64,000 nucleotides of DNA from Stomoxys calcitrans (taxonomy: Eukaryota; Arthropoda; Insecta; Diptera; Muscidae), in assembly GCF_963082655.1 (NCBI RefSeq), contig NC_081552.1:51240946-51304945 (forward strand), written 5' to 3'. A model generated the notes under the pieces. The model was not told where the DNA came from. It worked only from the letters and a program-made list of their open reading frames with translations, and searched no databases. A program made the position numbers and the translations under genes. This document shows positions 24,351-34,565 of this stretch, piece by piece (within the stretch, counting starts at the first letter, position 1; each line of letters starts with the position of its first letter).

Positions 24351-24660
24351 GTTGCCACCGTAGCGTAGAGGTCATCATGTCCGCCTATGACGCTGAACGC
24401 CTGGGTTCGAATCCTGGCGAGACCATCAGAAATAATTTTCAGCGGTGGTTTCCCCCTCCTAATGCTGGCAACATTTGTGAGGTACTATGCCATGTGAAAC
24501 TTCTCTCCAAAGAGGTGTCGCACTGCGGCACGCCGTTCGGACTCGGCTATAAAAAGGAGGCCCCTTGTCATTGAGCGTAAACTTGATTCGGACTGCACTC
24601 ATTGACAGGTGAGAAGTTTGCCCCTGTTCCTTAGTGGAATGTTCATGGGCAAAATTTGCA
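24351..24660 (+). mobile_element. tRNA-derived SINE
   Basis: The tRNA-like head has an A-box-like TAGCGTAGAGG at 24361 and a perfect B box GGTTCGAATCC at 24404-24414. About 240 bp of non-tRNA body follow (CCTCCTAATGCTGGCAACAT, AAAGAGGTGTCGCACTGCGG, GGCTATAAAAAGGAGGCCCC). Three related copies lie within the next 2 kb. This is a pol III retroposon, not a functional tRNA: no paired acceptor stem is evident and the body is shared among copies. Confidence 0.85.
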
Positions 24661-25550
24661 TTTGCATCAGTTGCTATATATTTTGGCGCCCAACGTGTTA
24701 AACTTTTGACTGAAAATGCAATTCAAAAGTTCTTTTTTTAATAATTGTGTTTTCAAGCTTACACGACATAAGCTAATTTAAAATTTTATAAACGCCTTTG
24801 CTAATGCTATGCAATTGTGCTTTTGGCGCCCAACCTGTCTAACTTTGATATTGCAATTTTGTTTACTAGCTTACCTATATGCGGCTTTTGTTTTTGTAAA
24901 TGTTCATGATGGGCACCAAAAACTAATTATAGTTTTTGGTGCCCAACGTGGTAAACGTTTGACTGAAAATGCAATAAAAGATTTTTTTTAAATATTTGAT
25001 TTTTCAATTTGGATTATTAAAATTTTTATGAACGCCTGTGGTAATGTTATTCAATTATGTTTTTGGTGTCCAACGTGTACTAGTTTGATATTGCAATTTT
25101 GTGTACAAACTTACCTATATGGGGATTTTTTTTTTGTAAATTTTCATCAAATGTATAAAATCCACAATATTTTATCCTCTTATTTTCTTGTGGTACCATA
25201 GACAAAGAATTCTGGCGATCAGCGCGGTGAATTTTTAACTGAAAATTGAATACATCAGATATATAAAAGGATCTGCTAAATTTGTTTTGCGACCTTCCAG
25301 TACAGATTTTGGCGCCCAACGATAACAAGTGTTATACAAAAAAATTTAAATAAAAAACTTGCCTATCCTAGGCTGGCTAATGTAAATTTCCAGTAAAGGA
25401 GCACCATGTTTGCTCGTTGTACAAATTAAAATTTATATTTTGGCGCCCAACGTGACGACGTTGTGACTGGAAATGTTATTTTTTAAAGTATTTACTTGAA
25501 CATTATATTTTTTTTCGTTTTTGTTCTTTTTTCTGTAACTGCAAACTTGC

Positions 25551-25710
25551 TCGTGAATATTCCATTAAGGAACTGGGGCAAACTTCCCACAAATCAATGA
25601 GTGCTTTCCAATTCAATTTTAAGCTCTATGATAAGGGACCTCCTTTTAATAGCCTAGTCTGAACGGTGTGCCGCAGAGCGACACCTCTTGGGGGAGAAGA
25701 GGTGTCGCTC
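25551..25710 (-). mobile_element. tRNA-derived SINE, body only
   Basis: On the minus strand this matches the 3' body of the 24.35-kb SINE (AGGTGTCGCTC, TTATCATAGAGCTTA, GTGGGAAGTTTGCCCC). The tRNA-like head is absent. An inverted pair AGAGCGACACCTCTT / AAGAGGTGTCGCTCT sits at 25675-25715. Confidence 0.7.
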
Positions 25711-25744
25711 TTTTGTAACTTTTGTAACAAAAATTGCTAATTTG

Positions 25745-26057
25745 TCCAAGGGCATTCCATTCAGGAGAGGCGGGCAAACTTCTCACTTATCAACAAGTGA
25801 TTTCCAATTCAAGTTTTAAGCTCAATGATAAGGGACCTACTTTTTATAGCCGAGTATGTGGGGTGTTCTGCAGAGCGACACCTCTTTTGGGTAGAAGTTT
25901 TTACATGCCTATGTCATGTATAGAAGCCTTTTAAAATATAGCCAGCATTAGGAAAAAAAACTACCGCCGAAATTTTTTTTTTATTTCTCGCTAGGTTTCG
26001 AACCCAGGTGTTTGGCATCATAGGCGGATTTGTTATCCTCTGCACTACAGTGGCCTT
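25745..26057 (-). mobile_element. tRNA-derived SINE, minus orientation
   Basis: On the minus strand: A-box region GTAGTGCAGAGG, B box GGGTTCGAAACC (about 25995-26006), then the body with CCTAATGCTGGC, GAGGTGTCGCTCTGC and TTATCATTGAGCTT. It is essentially full length and faces the next copy head to head. Confidence 0.8.
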
Positions 26058-26095
26058 CCTTTGTAACTTTGCAGTAAAATAAAAAAGTTGTGATC

Positions 26096-26310
26096 TGGCC
26101 ACCGTAGCGTAGAAGTTAGCGTGTCCGCCTATAACCCTGAAGGCCTGGGTTCGAATCCTGGCAAGAAAATTTGAAAAATATTTCAGCGATGGTTATCCCC
26201 TCCTAATACGGACAACATTTGTGAGGTACTGTAACAATTTGGTATGGAAGCCATGTAAAAACTTCTCCCCAAAGAGGTGTCGCACTGCGGTACACCGCAC
26301 AGTGTTGCCT
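26096..26310 (+). mobile_element. tRNA-derived SINE, 3'-truncated
   Basis: GGCCACCGTAGCGTAGAAG and B box GGTTCGAATCC (26148-26158), then CCTCCTAATACGGACAACAT and AAAGAGGTGTCGCACTGCGG. The match ends near 26310, without the GGCTATAAAAAGG tail. Confidence 0.8.
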
Positions 26311-26369
26311 CTTAGTGTATTCGTTGAACAAAAATAGTTAGAGTTAACATAGAGCTCTAAAATTTTGCA

Positions 26370-28500
26370 CAGAGGCATATTTGGGTGTAATATAGGATAA
26401 AGTGGAATATAGTCCAAATCGGTCTATAACCTGATATAGCTCCCATATAAACCGATCTACCTATTTAACTTCTTGATTCTTCTGAATTCTTATCCGATTT
26501 AGCTGAAATTTTGCGCAATGACTTGTGCTATGGCTCTCAAAATCTTCGTCAAGTGTGGTCCAAATTTGTAAGCTGTTATAGCTCTCATATAAAGCAAAAC
26601 TCTTGATTTGATTTCTTAAGCCTATAGAAGGCTTTTACTTTAACTTACGACTTCGTACGAAAACATTGGTTAGTTGAAGAGGGACCTCAAATATAAATAT
26701 TTTTTTAATCATCTTATTTGAAGGATTTTTTTTAAAGATTAGTTAAAAACTTCATACCAATTTTTATTTTCGATTTTTGCATTTTTGTCCACCGGGACAA
26801 CATTAAGCAAAAACTTGAATCGGACAACACTAATTGATAGAATGTTCATGGACAAATTTCCATTTTTGATCAGATTTGGGCTATGCGCATGGTGACGTGT
26901 TTGTGGCGCCCAACGGTTTGAAATTATTTTTAAATTAAAATTTTTCGAATTATCAGGGTGAGTATTTTATACCCTTCGCCATAGGAAGGGGGTGTACTAA
27001 TTTTGTCATTTCGTTTATAACACTATCGATCTGAGACCCAACAAGGTATATCTATATTATTGATCGTCCCCGACATTCTAGGTCGATTAAGGCATGTATA
27101 TGGCTCATTTCGGTACATGTTTAGATATAACTATCATATAACACGATCTCGGATCTTGACTTCTTGAGCCTCTAGTGGGCGTAACTTGTACCGATTTTAC
27201 TGAAATTTTGTTTTGATTTCTAATAATTGTGCAAAGTATTGTCCAAATTGGTCTATAACCTGATATAGCTGCCATATAAGCCGATCTGCAGATTTGACTT
27301 CTTGGTCCTATAGAAGGCGCAAATACCACCCAATTTGGCTGAAATTTTGCACAAGGTGTTTAGTTTTGACTTCTAACAGACGTGCCAAGTATGGTCCATA
27401 TCGGTTCCTTACCTGAAATAGCTGCCATGTAAACGGATCAGCAGATTTGACTTGTCGAGCCCCTGGAGGGCGCAATTACCAGCCGATTTAACTGAAACTT
27501 TGCACGTAAAGTTTTTTTTTGACTTCTAACAATTGTATGGTCTAAATTGGTTCATAACCTAATATAGCTGCCATATAAATCGATCTGCAGATTTGACTTC
27601 TTATGCGATTTGGTTCTTATTTATATCCGACTCGGCTGAAATTTGGCACAATGACTGCTCCTATGACTACCAACATCTGACAAGTATGGTTCGAATTGGT
27701 CGAAAAAACGATATAGCTCCCATATAAGCCGATTTTTCGATATACTTCTTGAGCCTCTAGAAAGCGTAATGCTTAAGTGATTTGGCTGAAATTTTCCACA
27801 TGTTTATTTATTTTGCCTTCCAACATCTGTGGCAAATTTGATTCAAATCGCCGCATAACTTGATATAGCTACCATATATACCGATCTCGGTATATATATG
27901 TGGTAAATTTGATTGAAATCGCTGCATAACTTGATATAGCTACCATATATACCGATCTCGGATCTCGACATCTTGAGATTCTACAAGACGCAATTAACAC
28001 CCGATTGGACTGAAATTTTACACGAGATGTTTGTTTTGACTTCTAACAACTGTGCCATGTATGGTTCAAATTGGTTCATAACCTGATATAGCTGCCATAT
28101 AAGCCGATCTTCAGATTTGACTCCTTGAGCCTCTAGAGAGCGTAACTCATATCCGATTTGTGGTAAGTATGATTTAAATCGTTCCCTAACTGGATGTAGC
28201 TACCATGTAAACCTATGTCGGATCTTAGCTTCTTGAGCCTGTAGAGGGTACAATTGCCACCCGATTTAACTGTTCTGCATCATTTTCGACTTCTAACATT
28301 CTAATTTCTTGAGCATCAATTGAGCAAATTTTGCACATTAAGCTTTTTTTTACTTTTAACAACTGTGTATAGTATGGACCAAATCGGTCTATAACCTGAT
28401 ATGGCTGCCATATAAACCGATCTACAAATTTGACTTCTTGAGCCCATAGAAGGTGCAATTACCAACCGATTTGACTGAAATTTTGCATGAGGCTTTTTAT
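26370..28500 (-). repeat. Long array of diverged family B/C-type units
   Basis: About 2.1 kb of units with ATAACCTGATATAGCTGCC, CCATATAAACCGATCTGC, GACTTCTTGAGCCT and GCTGAAATTTTGCAC. A superfamily tail lies inside at about 26960-27090 (TATACCCTTCGCCATAGGAA, TCATTTCGTTTATAAC). A local direct duplication (ATAACTTGATATAGCTACC) is seen at about 27855-27960. Unit divergence suggests an old array. Confidence 0.65.
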
Positions 28501-28567
28501 TAGCCAACTTGTGCTTAAAATTTTTTAAATTGCTCTATTTGTGTTCTTTTCTCCTTCCCAAAACATA

Positions 28568-28669
28568 CAAAAATATGCAGCAAATAGTTAATGGCGTTGG
28601 GCGCCAGAGCTTAGTTAACCCATTGTTCTGGCGCCCAACATCATTAAATTTTTGCTGCATATTTTTTTA
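28568..28669. repeat. Hairpin with a GTTGGGCGCCA motif in each arm
   Basis: Left arm 28568-28606 (AAATATGCAGCAAATAGT ... GTTGGGCGCCAG) and right arm 28628-28669 (CTGGCGCCCAAC ... TTGCTGCATATTT) are near-perfect inverted repeats of about 40 bp with a 21-bp loop. Each arm carries one tRNA-Lys-3'-end-like motif next to the loop. Confidence 0.8.
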
Positions 28670-28921
28670 ATTATTTTGTTTTAAAGCCATTAGTCTTCTA
28701 CCTTAATTTCTTAGTGTTAATTTATTCTATTGAGGAACAACAGGAGATTTCTTCTGTTGGCACCCAATTCCTGAAATGAAATTTCGCATTAATCGTTCAG
28801 GGGTATTTTATTTAGTCTTCGTTTTTTCAATTTAAGGCAATTCTAATTACAAAAAAAAAATCCTTAAGTTAAAAGCACAAAAGACCCTTTTGACTGTTTA
28901 GCTACAAAAATTGCGTAAATA

Positions 28922-29021
28922 TGCCTAACGAGTTTTTTTATGTCTTCTGTGTATCATTGCAGTAAATGCGTCTTGCTTCTTTCTCACTCTCTCCCTCTCT
29001 TGCTTCAATTCATATCCGAAC
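28922..29021 (+). promoter_or_regulatory. Conserved 5' region of the ZAD-ZNF pseudogene
   Basis: ATGCCTAACGAG, TCTTCTGTGTATCATTGCAG, TAAATGCGTCTTGC, a CT-rich stretch and ATCCGAACATG match the region before the 37.6-kb gene and, more weakly, the 22.3-kb gene. It is a duplicated promoter or 5' UTR left in front of a dead gene. Confidence 0.5.
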
Positions 29022-29457
29022 ATGTCCCTTAATAAACTGTGTCGCTTGTGTGTGAATTTGTGCCCTAAGGGCAAATGTCTATACGATAATGATGACCAGC
29101 AAAATGAATTGCACTCCGTTATTCCTATTTATTTTCATCCCAAGGTAGGTGCAAAAGTTCCAAAAGCTTGGTTGCCTTGCTAACATTTTCAATTTTTAAT
29201 TTTAGGTTTTGGATTTATGCCAAGCCAAACATTTGAAACGATATGTGAAAAATGTTGGCGATCGATAGACGATTTTTTAAAGTTTCAAGCCAGTGTTGAA
29301 AAGGCTCAATTGAAGCTTATGGTTAAGAACGAAAACCACAATGAAATGCCCATGACAAGCCTTAAAAGCAAAATACCCGTCTTATGTGATCTTGAAAGTA
29401 TGGAAAATCTTTCCAGCCTTAACGAAATGATTTTTAAATATATGGAGGTCATAAAAA
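29022..29457 (+). pseudogene. ZAD-ZNF pseudogene truncated by a family A repeat
   Basis: Exon 1 (29022-29144) is intact, with LCRLCVNLC, and has a good GTAGGT donor. The acceptor at 29204-29205 leads to VLDLCQAKHLK. A one-base deletion then shifts the frame to a TAG, whereas the second frame reads TICEKCWRSIDDF as in the 37.6-kb gene. About 270 bp of the acidic linker are missing: NENH joins directly to NEMPMTSLKSK. Homology stops at MEVIK, just before the first finger, where a repeat copy begins. All eight fingers are gone. The closest relative is the 37.6-kb gene. Three independent lesions make a functional product very unlikely, although a ZAD-only peptide cannot be excluded. Confidence 0.88.
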
Positions 29458-30287
29458 ACGTCATGCAAAATTTCAGCCAAATCAGATAGGAATTGCGCCC
29501 TCTAGAAGCTCAAGAAGTCAAGACCCCAGATCTGTTTATATGACAGCTATATCAGTTTATGAGCCGATTTGAACCATACTTGGCACACTTGTTGGATATC
29601 ATAAAAAAACACGTCGTGCAAAACTTCATTCCAATCGGATAAGAATTGCGCCCTCTAGAGGCTCAAGAAATCAAGACCCAAGATCAGTTTATATGGCACC
29701 TATATCAGGTTATGGACCGATTTGAACCATATTTGGCACAGTTGTTGGATATCATAACAAAACACGTCGTGCTAAATTTCATTTAAATCGGATAAGAATT
29801 GCGCACTCTAGAGGCTCAAGAAGTCAAGACCCAAGATCGGTTTATATGGCAGCTATGTCAGATTATGGACCGATTTGAACCATACTTGGCACAGTTGGTG
29901 AATATCATAACAAAACACGTCGTGCAGAATTTCATGCCAATCGGATAAGAATTGCGCACTCTAGAGGCTCAAGAAGTCAAGACCCAAGATCGGTTTAAAT
30001 GGCAGCTATATCAAAATATGGACCGATATGGCCCATTTACAGTACCAACCGACCTACACCAATAAGAAGTATTTGTGCAAATTTTTAAGCGGCTAGCCTT
30101 ACTCCTTCGGAAGTTAGCGTGCTTTCGACAGACAGACGGACGGACGGACATGGCTAGATCGACATAAAATGTCGCGACAATCAAGAATGTATATACTTTA
30201 TGGGGTCTCAGACGAATATTTCAAGTAGTTACAAACAGAATGACGAAATTAGTATACCCCCCATCTTATGGGGGGTATATATTATAT
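29458..30287 (+). mobile_element. Family A repeat, 5'-truncated
   Basis: Four units (AAGATCGGTTTATATGGC type), then TGGCCCATTTACAG, the GACAGACGGACGGACGGAC block, ATATACTTTATGGGGTC, and a shortened end ATCTTATGGGGGGTATA. The head is missing: the copy starts inside a unit at the pseudogene breakpoint. Confidence 0.8.
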
Positions 30288-30533
30288 TGTACATAATAAA
30301 AAATATTAAAGAATGAATTTTTTTAAACGTCTTAGATAAAAAATATTTTAATTAATGACAAATTGAAAGATTTTTTAAGAACCGTTATAATTGGCGCCCA
30401 GCGTGAAAAGAATAAATGGGAAATTTATGTTCGATTTTCCGATTTCGTGTCCGATTTTAATTTGGCATTTAAGGTGGATTTTAAGGTGGCATTTTTGAAA
30501 TCAAAAAATTTAAATTACATAAAAAATAATAAA

Positions 30534-31464
30534 AACAAGTAAAAAGGCGTTAAGTTCGGCCGGGCCGAACTTTGGATACCCACCACCTCGGATATATATG
30601 TGAACCACCTTTCCTCAAAATCCGTTGCAAAATTCATACCTTATGCCCCATAGCAGCTATATCAATATATGTTCCGATTTGGACCAGATACTAATAAGTA
30701 AAAGTTATTGTTCAATTGTATATAACAAAATATTGGTCATTTTAGTATTTATATTTAAAAATAAACCGATCTGTACTATATACGACACGGATGTCGAAAA
30801 GCATAACATAGACCAGTGTGTCAAATTTCAGTGCAATCGGATTAAAAATGCGCCTTTTATGTGGCCAAGACTTTAAATCGAGAGATCGGTTTTTATGGCA
30901 GCTATATGCAAATCTTGATCGATCTAGACCAACTTGCAGAAATATGTGGAGGGGCTTAACTTAACTCTTTGTCCCAAATGTCGGCAACATCGGACAATAA
31001 ATGCGCTTTTTATGGCCCCATAACCTAAAACCGAGAGATCGGTCTATATGACAGCTATATCCATATTGACGGAGGATGTCGAAGGGCCTAAGACAACGTA
31101 CTGTCCCAAATTTCAGCAAAATCGGGTAATAAATGTGGCTTTTATGGGCCTAAGACCCTAAATCGGAGGATCGGTCTATATGGGGGCTATATCAAGATAT
31201 AGTCCAAATTAGCCCATCTTCGAACTTAACCTGCTTATGGATAAAAAAAGAACCTGTGCAAAATTTCAGCTCAATATCTCTTTTTTTTAAAGACTGTAGC
31301 GTGATTTCAACAGACAGACGGACAGACGGACGGACATGTCTAGATCGTCTTAGATTTTTACGCTGATCAAGAATATATATACTTTATAGGGTCGGAAATG
31401 GATATTTCGAATTTGCAAACGGAATGACAAAATGAATATACCCCCATCCTTCGTTAGTGGGTAA
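30534..31464 (+). mobile_element. Family B repeat, full length
   Basis: The head is AACAAGTAAAAAGGCGTTAAG, given here only as its parts AACAAGTAAAAAGG and GTTAAGTTCGGCCGGG, followed by GGATACCCACCACCTCGG. Units contain GAGAGATCGGTCTATATG and ATTTCAGCAAAATCGG. The tail has TTCAACAGACAGACGG, GACATGTCTAGATCGTC and TACTTTATAGGGTCGGAAAT. It shares the layout of family A but not its unit sequence. The copy at 35.3-36.5 kb is its closest relative here. Confidence 0.8.
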
Positions 31465-31740
31465 ATGTATAATATATAACAATGGCCCGATTCATACTTG
31501 GCACGTGTGTTGTAGGTCATAGGAGAAGTCATTGTACAAAATGTCAATCAAGCCAGATAATAACTCAGCCATATAGGGGCTGAATAAATCATATTGGGTT
31601 ATCGGTTTATGTGGCCCATTTGTAATCTCCAACGACGTACATCCAAAAGAAAATATCTGTGCAAAATTTAAAGTGGCTGGCTTCATTCGTTCAACCGCTG
31701 TCGTGATTTCCACAGACGGACAAAGGGACGGAAAATTAAA
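31465..31740 (+). mobile_element. Partial family C-like unit and tail start
   Basis: GCCCGATTCATACTTGGCAC, TGGCCCATTTGTAATC, GCAAAATTTAAAGTGGCTGG and a GACGGACAAAGGGACGG end match the last unit and pre-tail of superfamily members. The final palindrome is missing. Confidence 0.6.
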
Positions 31741-32101
31741 AAAAAAAAACAAAATAAACATTAAAACAAATTAAAAAAAAAAAATAAAACTCAAAAGAAA
31801 AAAAAATTAATAAATAAAATAAAAAGAAAATTAAAGAAAAGATAAATAAAATTAAAAAATTGAATAAAATTAAAAAAAAAGAAACTAAATTCAATTAAAA
31901 AAATTTATATAAAAATAATTAAAAAGAAAAATTTAATAAAAACAACGAAAAATAATAAATAAAAATGTTAAAAAAACCTTACAAAAAATTAAGAACAAAA
32001 AAAAAAGAATTTAAAAAAATAAGAAAAATAAAAATTAAAAAAAAAAAAATATAATTAAATTAAAAAAAAGATATAAGATATAAAAAATTAAAAAAAAAAA
32101 T
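31741..32101. repeat. A-rich low-complexity tract
   Basis: A/T-only runs such as AAATTAAAAAAAAAAA. Nothing else seen. Confidence 0.7.
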
Positions 32102-33805
32102 AACAAGTAAAAGCGTGCTAAGTTCGGCCGGGCCGAATCTTATATACCCTCCACCATGGATCACATTTGTCGAGTTCTTTTCTCGGCATCTCTTCTTAGG
32201 CAAAAAAGGATATAAGAAAAGAGTTGTTCTGCTATTAAAACGATATCAAGATATGGTCCGGTTCGGACCACAATTAAATTATATGTTGGAGACCTGTATA
32301 AAATTTCAGCCAATTCGTATAAGAATTGCGCCAATTGGGGCTCACGAAGAAAAATAGAGAGAACGATTTATATGGGATCTGTATCGGGCTATAGACTGAT
32401 TCAGACCATAATAAACACGTTTGTTGATGGTCATGAGAGGATCCATCGTACAAAATTTCAGGCATATCGGATAATAATTGCGACCTCTAGGGGTCAAGAA
32501 GTCAAGATCCCAGATCGGTTTATATGGCAGCTATATCAGGTTATGCACCGATTTAAACCTTATTTGACACAGTTGTTGAAAGTAAAAATAAAATACGTCA
32601 TGCAAAATTTCAGCCAAATCGGATAGGAATTGCGCCCTCTAGAAGCTCAAGAAATCAAATCCCCAGATCTGTTTATATGACAGCTATGTCAGGTTATGGA
32701 CTAATTTGAACCATACTTGGCACAGTTGTTGGATATCATAACGAAATACTTCGTGCAAAAATTCATTCAAATCGGATAAGAATTGTGCCCTCTAGTGGGT
32801 CAAGAAGTCAAGACCCAAGATCGGTTTATATGGTAGCTATATCAGGTTATGGACCGATTTGAACCATACTTGGCACAGTTGTTGGGTATCATAACAAAAC
32901 GCGTCGTGCGAAATTCCATTCCAATCGGATAAGAAATGCGCCCTCTAGAGGGTCAAGAAGTCAAGACCCAAGATCGGTTTATATGGTAGCTATATCAGGT
33001 TATGGACAGATTTGAACCATACTTGGCACTGTTGTTGGATATAATAAGAAAACACGTCGTGCCAAATTTCATTTCAATCGGATAAGAATTGCGCACTCTA
33101 GAGGCTCAAGAAGTCAAGACCCAAGATCGGTTTATATGGCAGCTATATCAGGTTATGGACCGATTTCAACCATACTTGGCACAGTTGTTGGATATCATAA
33201 CAAAACACGTCGTGCAAAATTTCATTCTGATCGGATAAGAATTGCGCACGCTAGAGGCTCAAGAAGTCAAGACCCAAGATCGGTTTATATGGCAGCTATA
33301 TCAGGTTATGCACCGATTTAAACCATACTTGGCACAGTTGTTGGATATCATAAAAAAACACGTCATGCAAAATTTCATTCCAATCGGATAAGAATTGCGC
33401 ACTCTAGAGGCTCAAGAAGTCAAGACCCAAGATCGGTTTATATGGCAGCTATATCAAAACATGGACCGATATGGCCCATTTACAATACCAACCGACCTAC
33501 ACTAATAAGAAGTATTTGTGCAAAATTTCAAGCGGCTAGCTTTACTCCTTCGGAAGTTAGCGTGCTTTCGACAGACAGACGGACGGACGGACGGACGGAC
33601 GGACGGACGGACGGACGGACGGACGGACGGACGGACGGACGGACGGACGGACGGACAGACGGACGGACATGGCTAGATCGACATAAAATTTCACGACGAT
33701 CAAGAATATATATACCTTATGGGGTCTCAGACGAATATTTCGAGTAGTTACAAACAGAATGACGAAATTAGTATACCCCCCATCTTATGGTGGAGGGTAT
33801 AAAAA
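32102..33805 (+). mobile_element. Family A repeat, full length with expanded GGAC microsatellite
   Basis: The longest complete copy: head AACAAGTAAAAGCGTGCTAA, about eight tandem units, tail and closing GGTGGAGGGTATAAAA. The unit period is about 152 bp, measured between AAGAAGTCAAGACCCAAG at 33109 and 33261. The pre-tail microsatellite is expanded here to about 22 GGAC repeats (33576-33668), against two to four in other copies. Open frames across units are repeat artefacts. Confidence 0.88.
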
Positions 33806-33968
33806 TTAGCAACAAATAAAAATAAAAAAAATTAAAAAAAAGAAAAATTAAAACAAATAACAATATTACAAAAGTAACAAATGAACAGTAAGAAACAAAA
33901 ATTAAGAAAAATAAAAAGAAATATTTCAAAAATAAAATATATGAAATATTATAATTTTTGAGTTTATA

Positions 33969-34565
33969 AAGGGTGATTTTTTTGAGGTTAGGATTTTCAT
34001 GCATTAGTATTTGACAGATCACGTGGGATTTCAGACATGGTGTCAAAGAGAAAGATGCTCAGTATGCTTTGACATTTCATCATGAATAGACTTACTAACG
34101 AGCAACGCTTGCAAATCATTGAATTTTATTACCAAAATCAGTGTTCGGTTCGAAATGTGTTCATTCACCGTAACATTGCGTCCAACAGCATCTTTGAAAA
34201 AATACGGTCCAATGATTCCACCAGCGTACAAACCACACCAAACAGTGCATTTTTTGGGATGCATGGGCAGTTCTTGAACGGCTTCTGGTTGCTCTTCACT
34301 CCAAATGCGGCAATTTTGCTTATTTACGTAGCCATTCAACCAGAAATGAGCCTCATCGCTGAACGGTGAATGAACACATTTCGAACCGAACACTAATTTT
34401 GGTAATAAAATTCAATGATTTGCAAGCGTTGCTCGTTAGTAAGTCTATTCATGATGAAATGTCAAAGCATACTGAGCATCTTTCTCTTTGACACCATGTC
34501 TGAAATCCCACGTGATCTGTCAAATACTAATGCATGAAAATCCTAACCTCAAAAAAATCACCCTT
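33969..34565. mobile_element. Fold-back MITE derived from a mariner-like transposon
   Basis: 597 bp with inverted repeats of about 200 bp, starting AAGGGTGATTTTTTTGAGGT and ending with its complement, flanked by TA on both sides (33967-33968, 34566-34567). The left arm keeps the transposase start (MNRLTNEQRLQIIEFYYQN). The centre carries an inverted piece of the same transposase, readable on the minus strand as FSDEAHFWLNGYVNKQNC ... GGIIGPYFFKDA. So the element is two 5' ends head to head around a reversed internal fragment. It makes no transposase and would need a helper. Confidence 0.85.

Larger units (their letters stand above)
24215..26915 (-). repeat. Second repeat array centred on TGGCGCCCAACGTG
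   Basis: Motif copies at 24215, 24684, 24824, 24937 (TGGTGCCC), 25064 (TGGTGTCC), 25310, 25441 and 26904. Several extend to the 14-base TGGCGCCCAACGTG, which matches a tRNA-Lys primer-binding site. The dense part (24.68-25.45 kb) has spacings of about 115-250 bp and shared flanks such as GACTGAAAATGCAAT, TTGATATTGCAATTTTG and TTACCTATATG. Orientation is opposite to the 5.6-10.1 kb array. Four SINE copies interrupt it. No LTR or retroviral frame is visible. Confidence 0.7.

Noticed and set aside
24351..24430. A functional tRNA gene
   Set aside because: Good A and B boxes, but the head is followed by a body shared with three other local copies and no clean acceptor stem is visible. It is a tRNA-derived SINE.
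24215..25460. LTR retrotransposon identified by its primer-binding site
   Set aside because: The Lys-type PBS motif is present many times, but no LTR pair, TG...CA ends, polypurine tract or gag/pol frame was seen.
26370..28500. A CRISPR-like array, because of regular repeats
   Set aside because: Eukaryotic context, units of about 150 bp without unique spacers, and the same units dispersed throughout the window.
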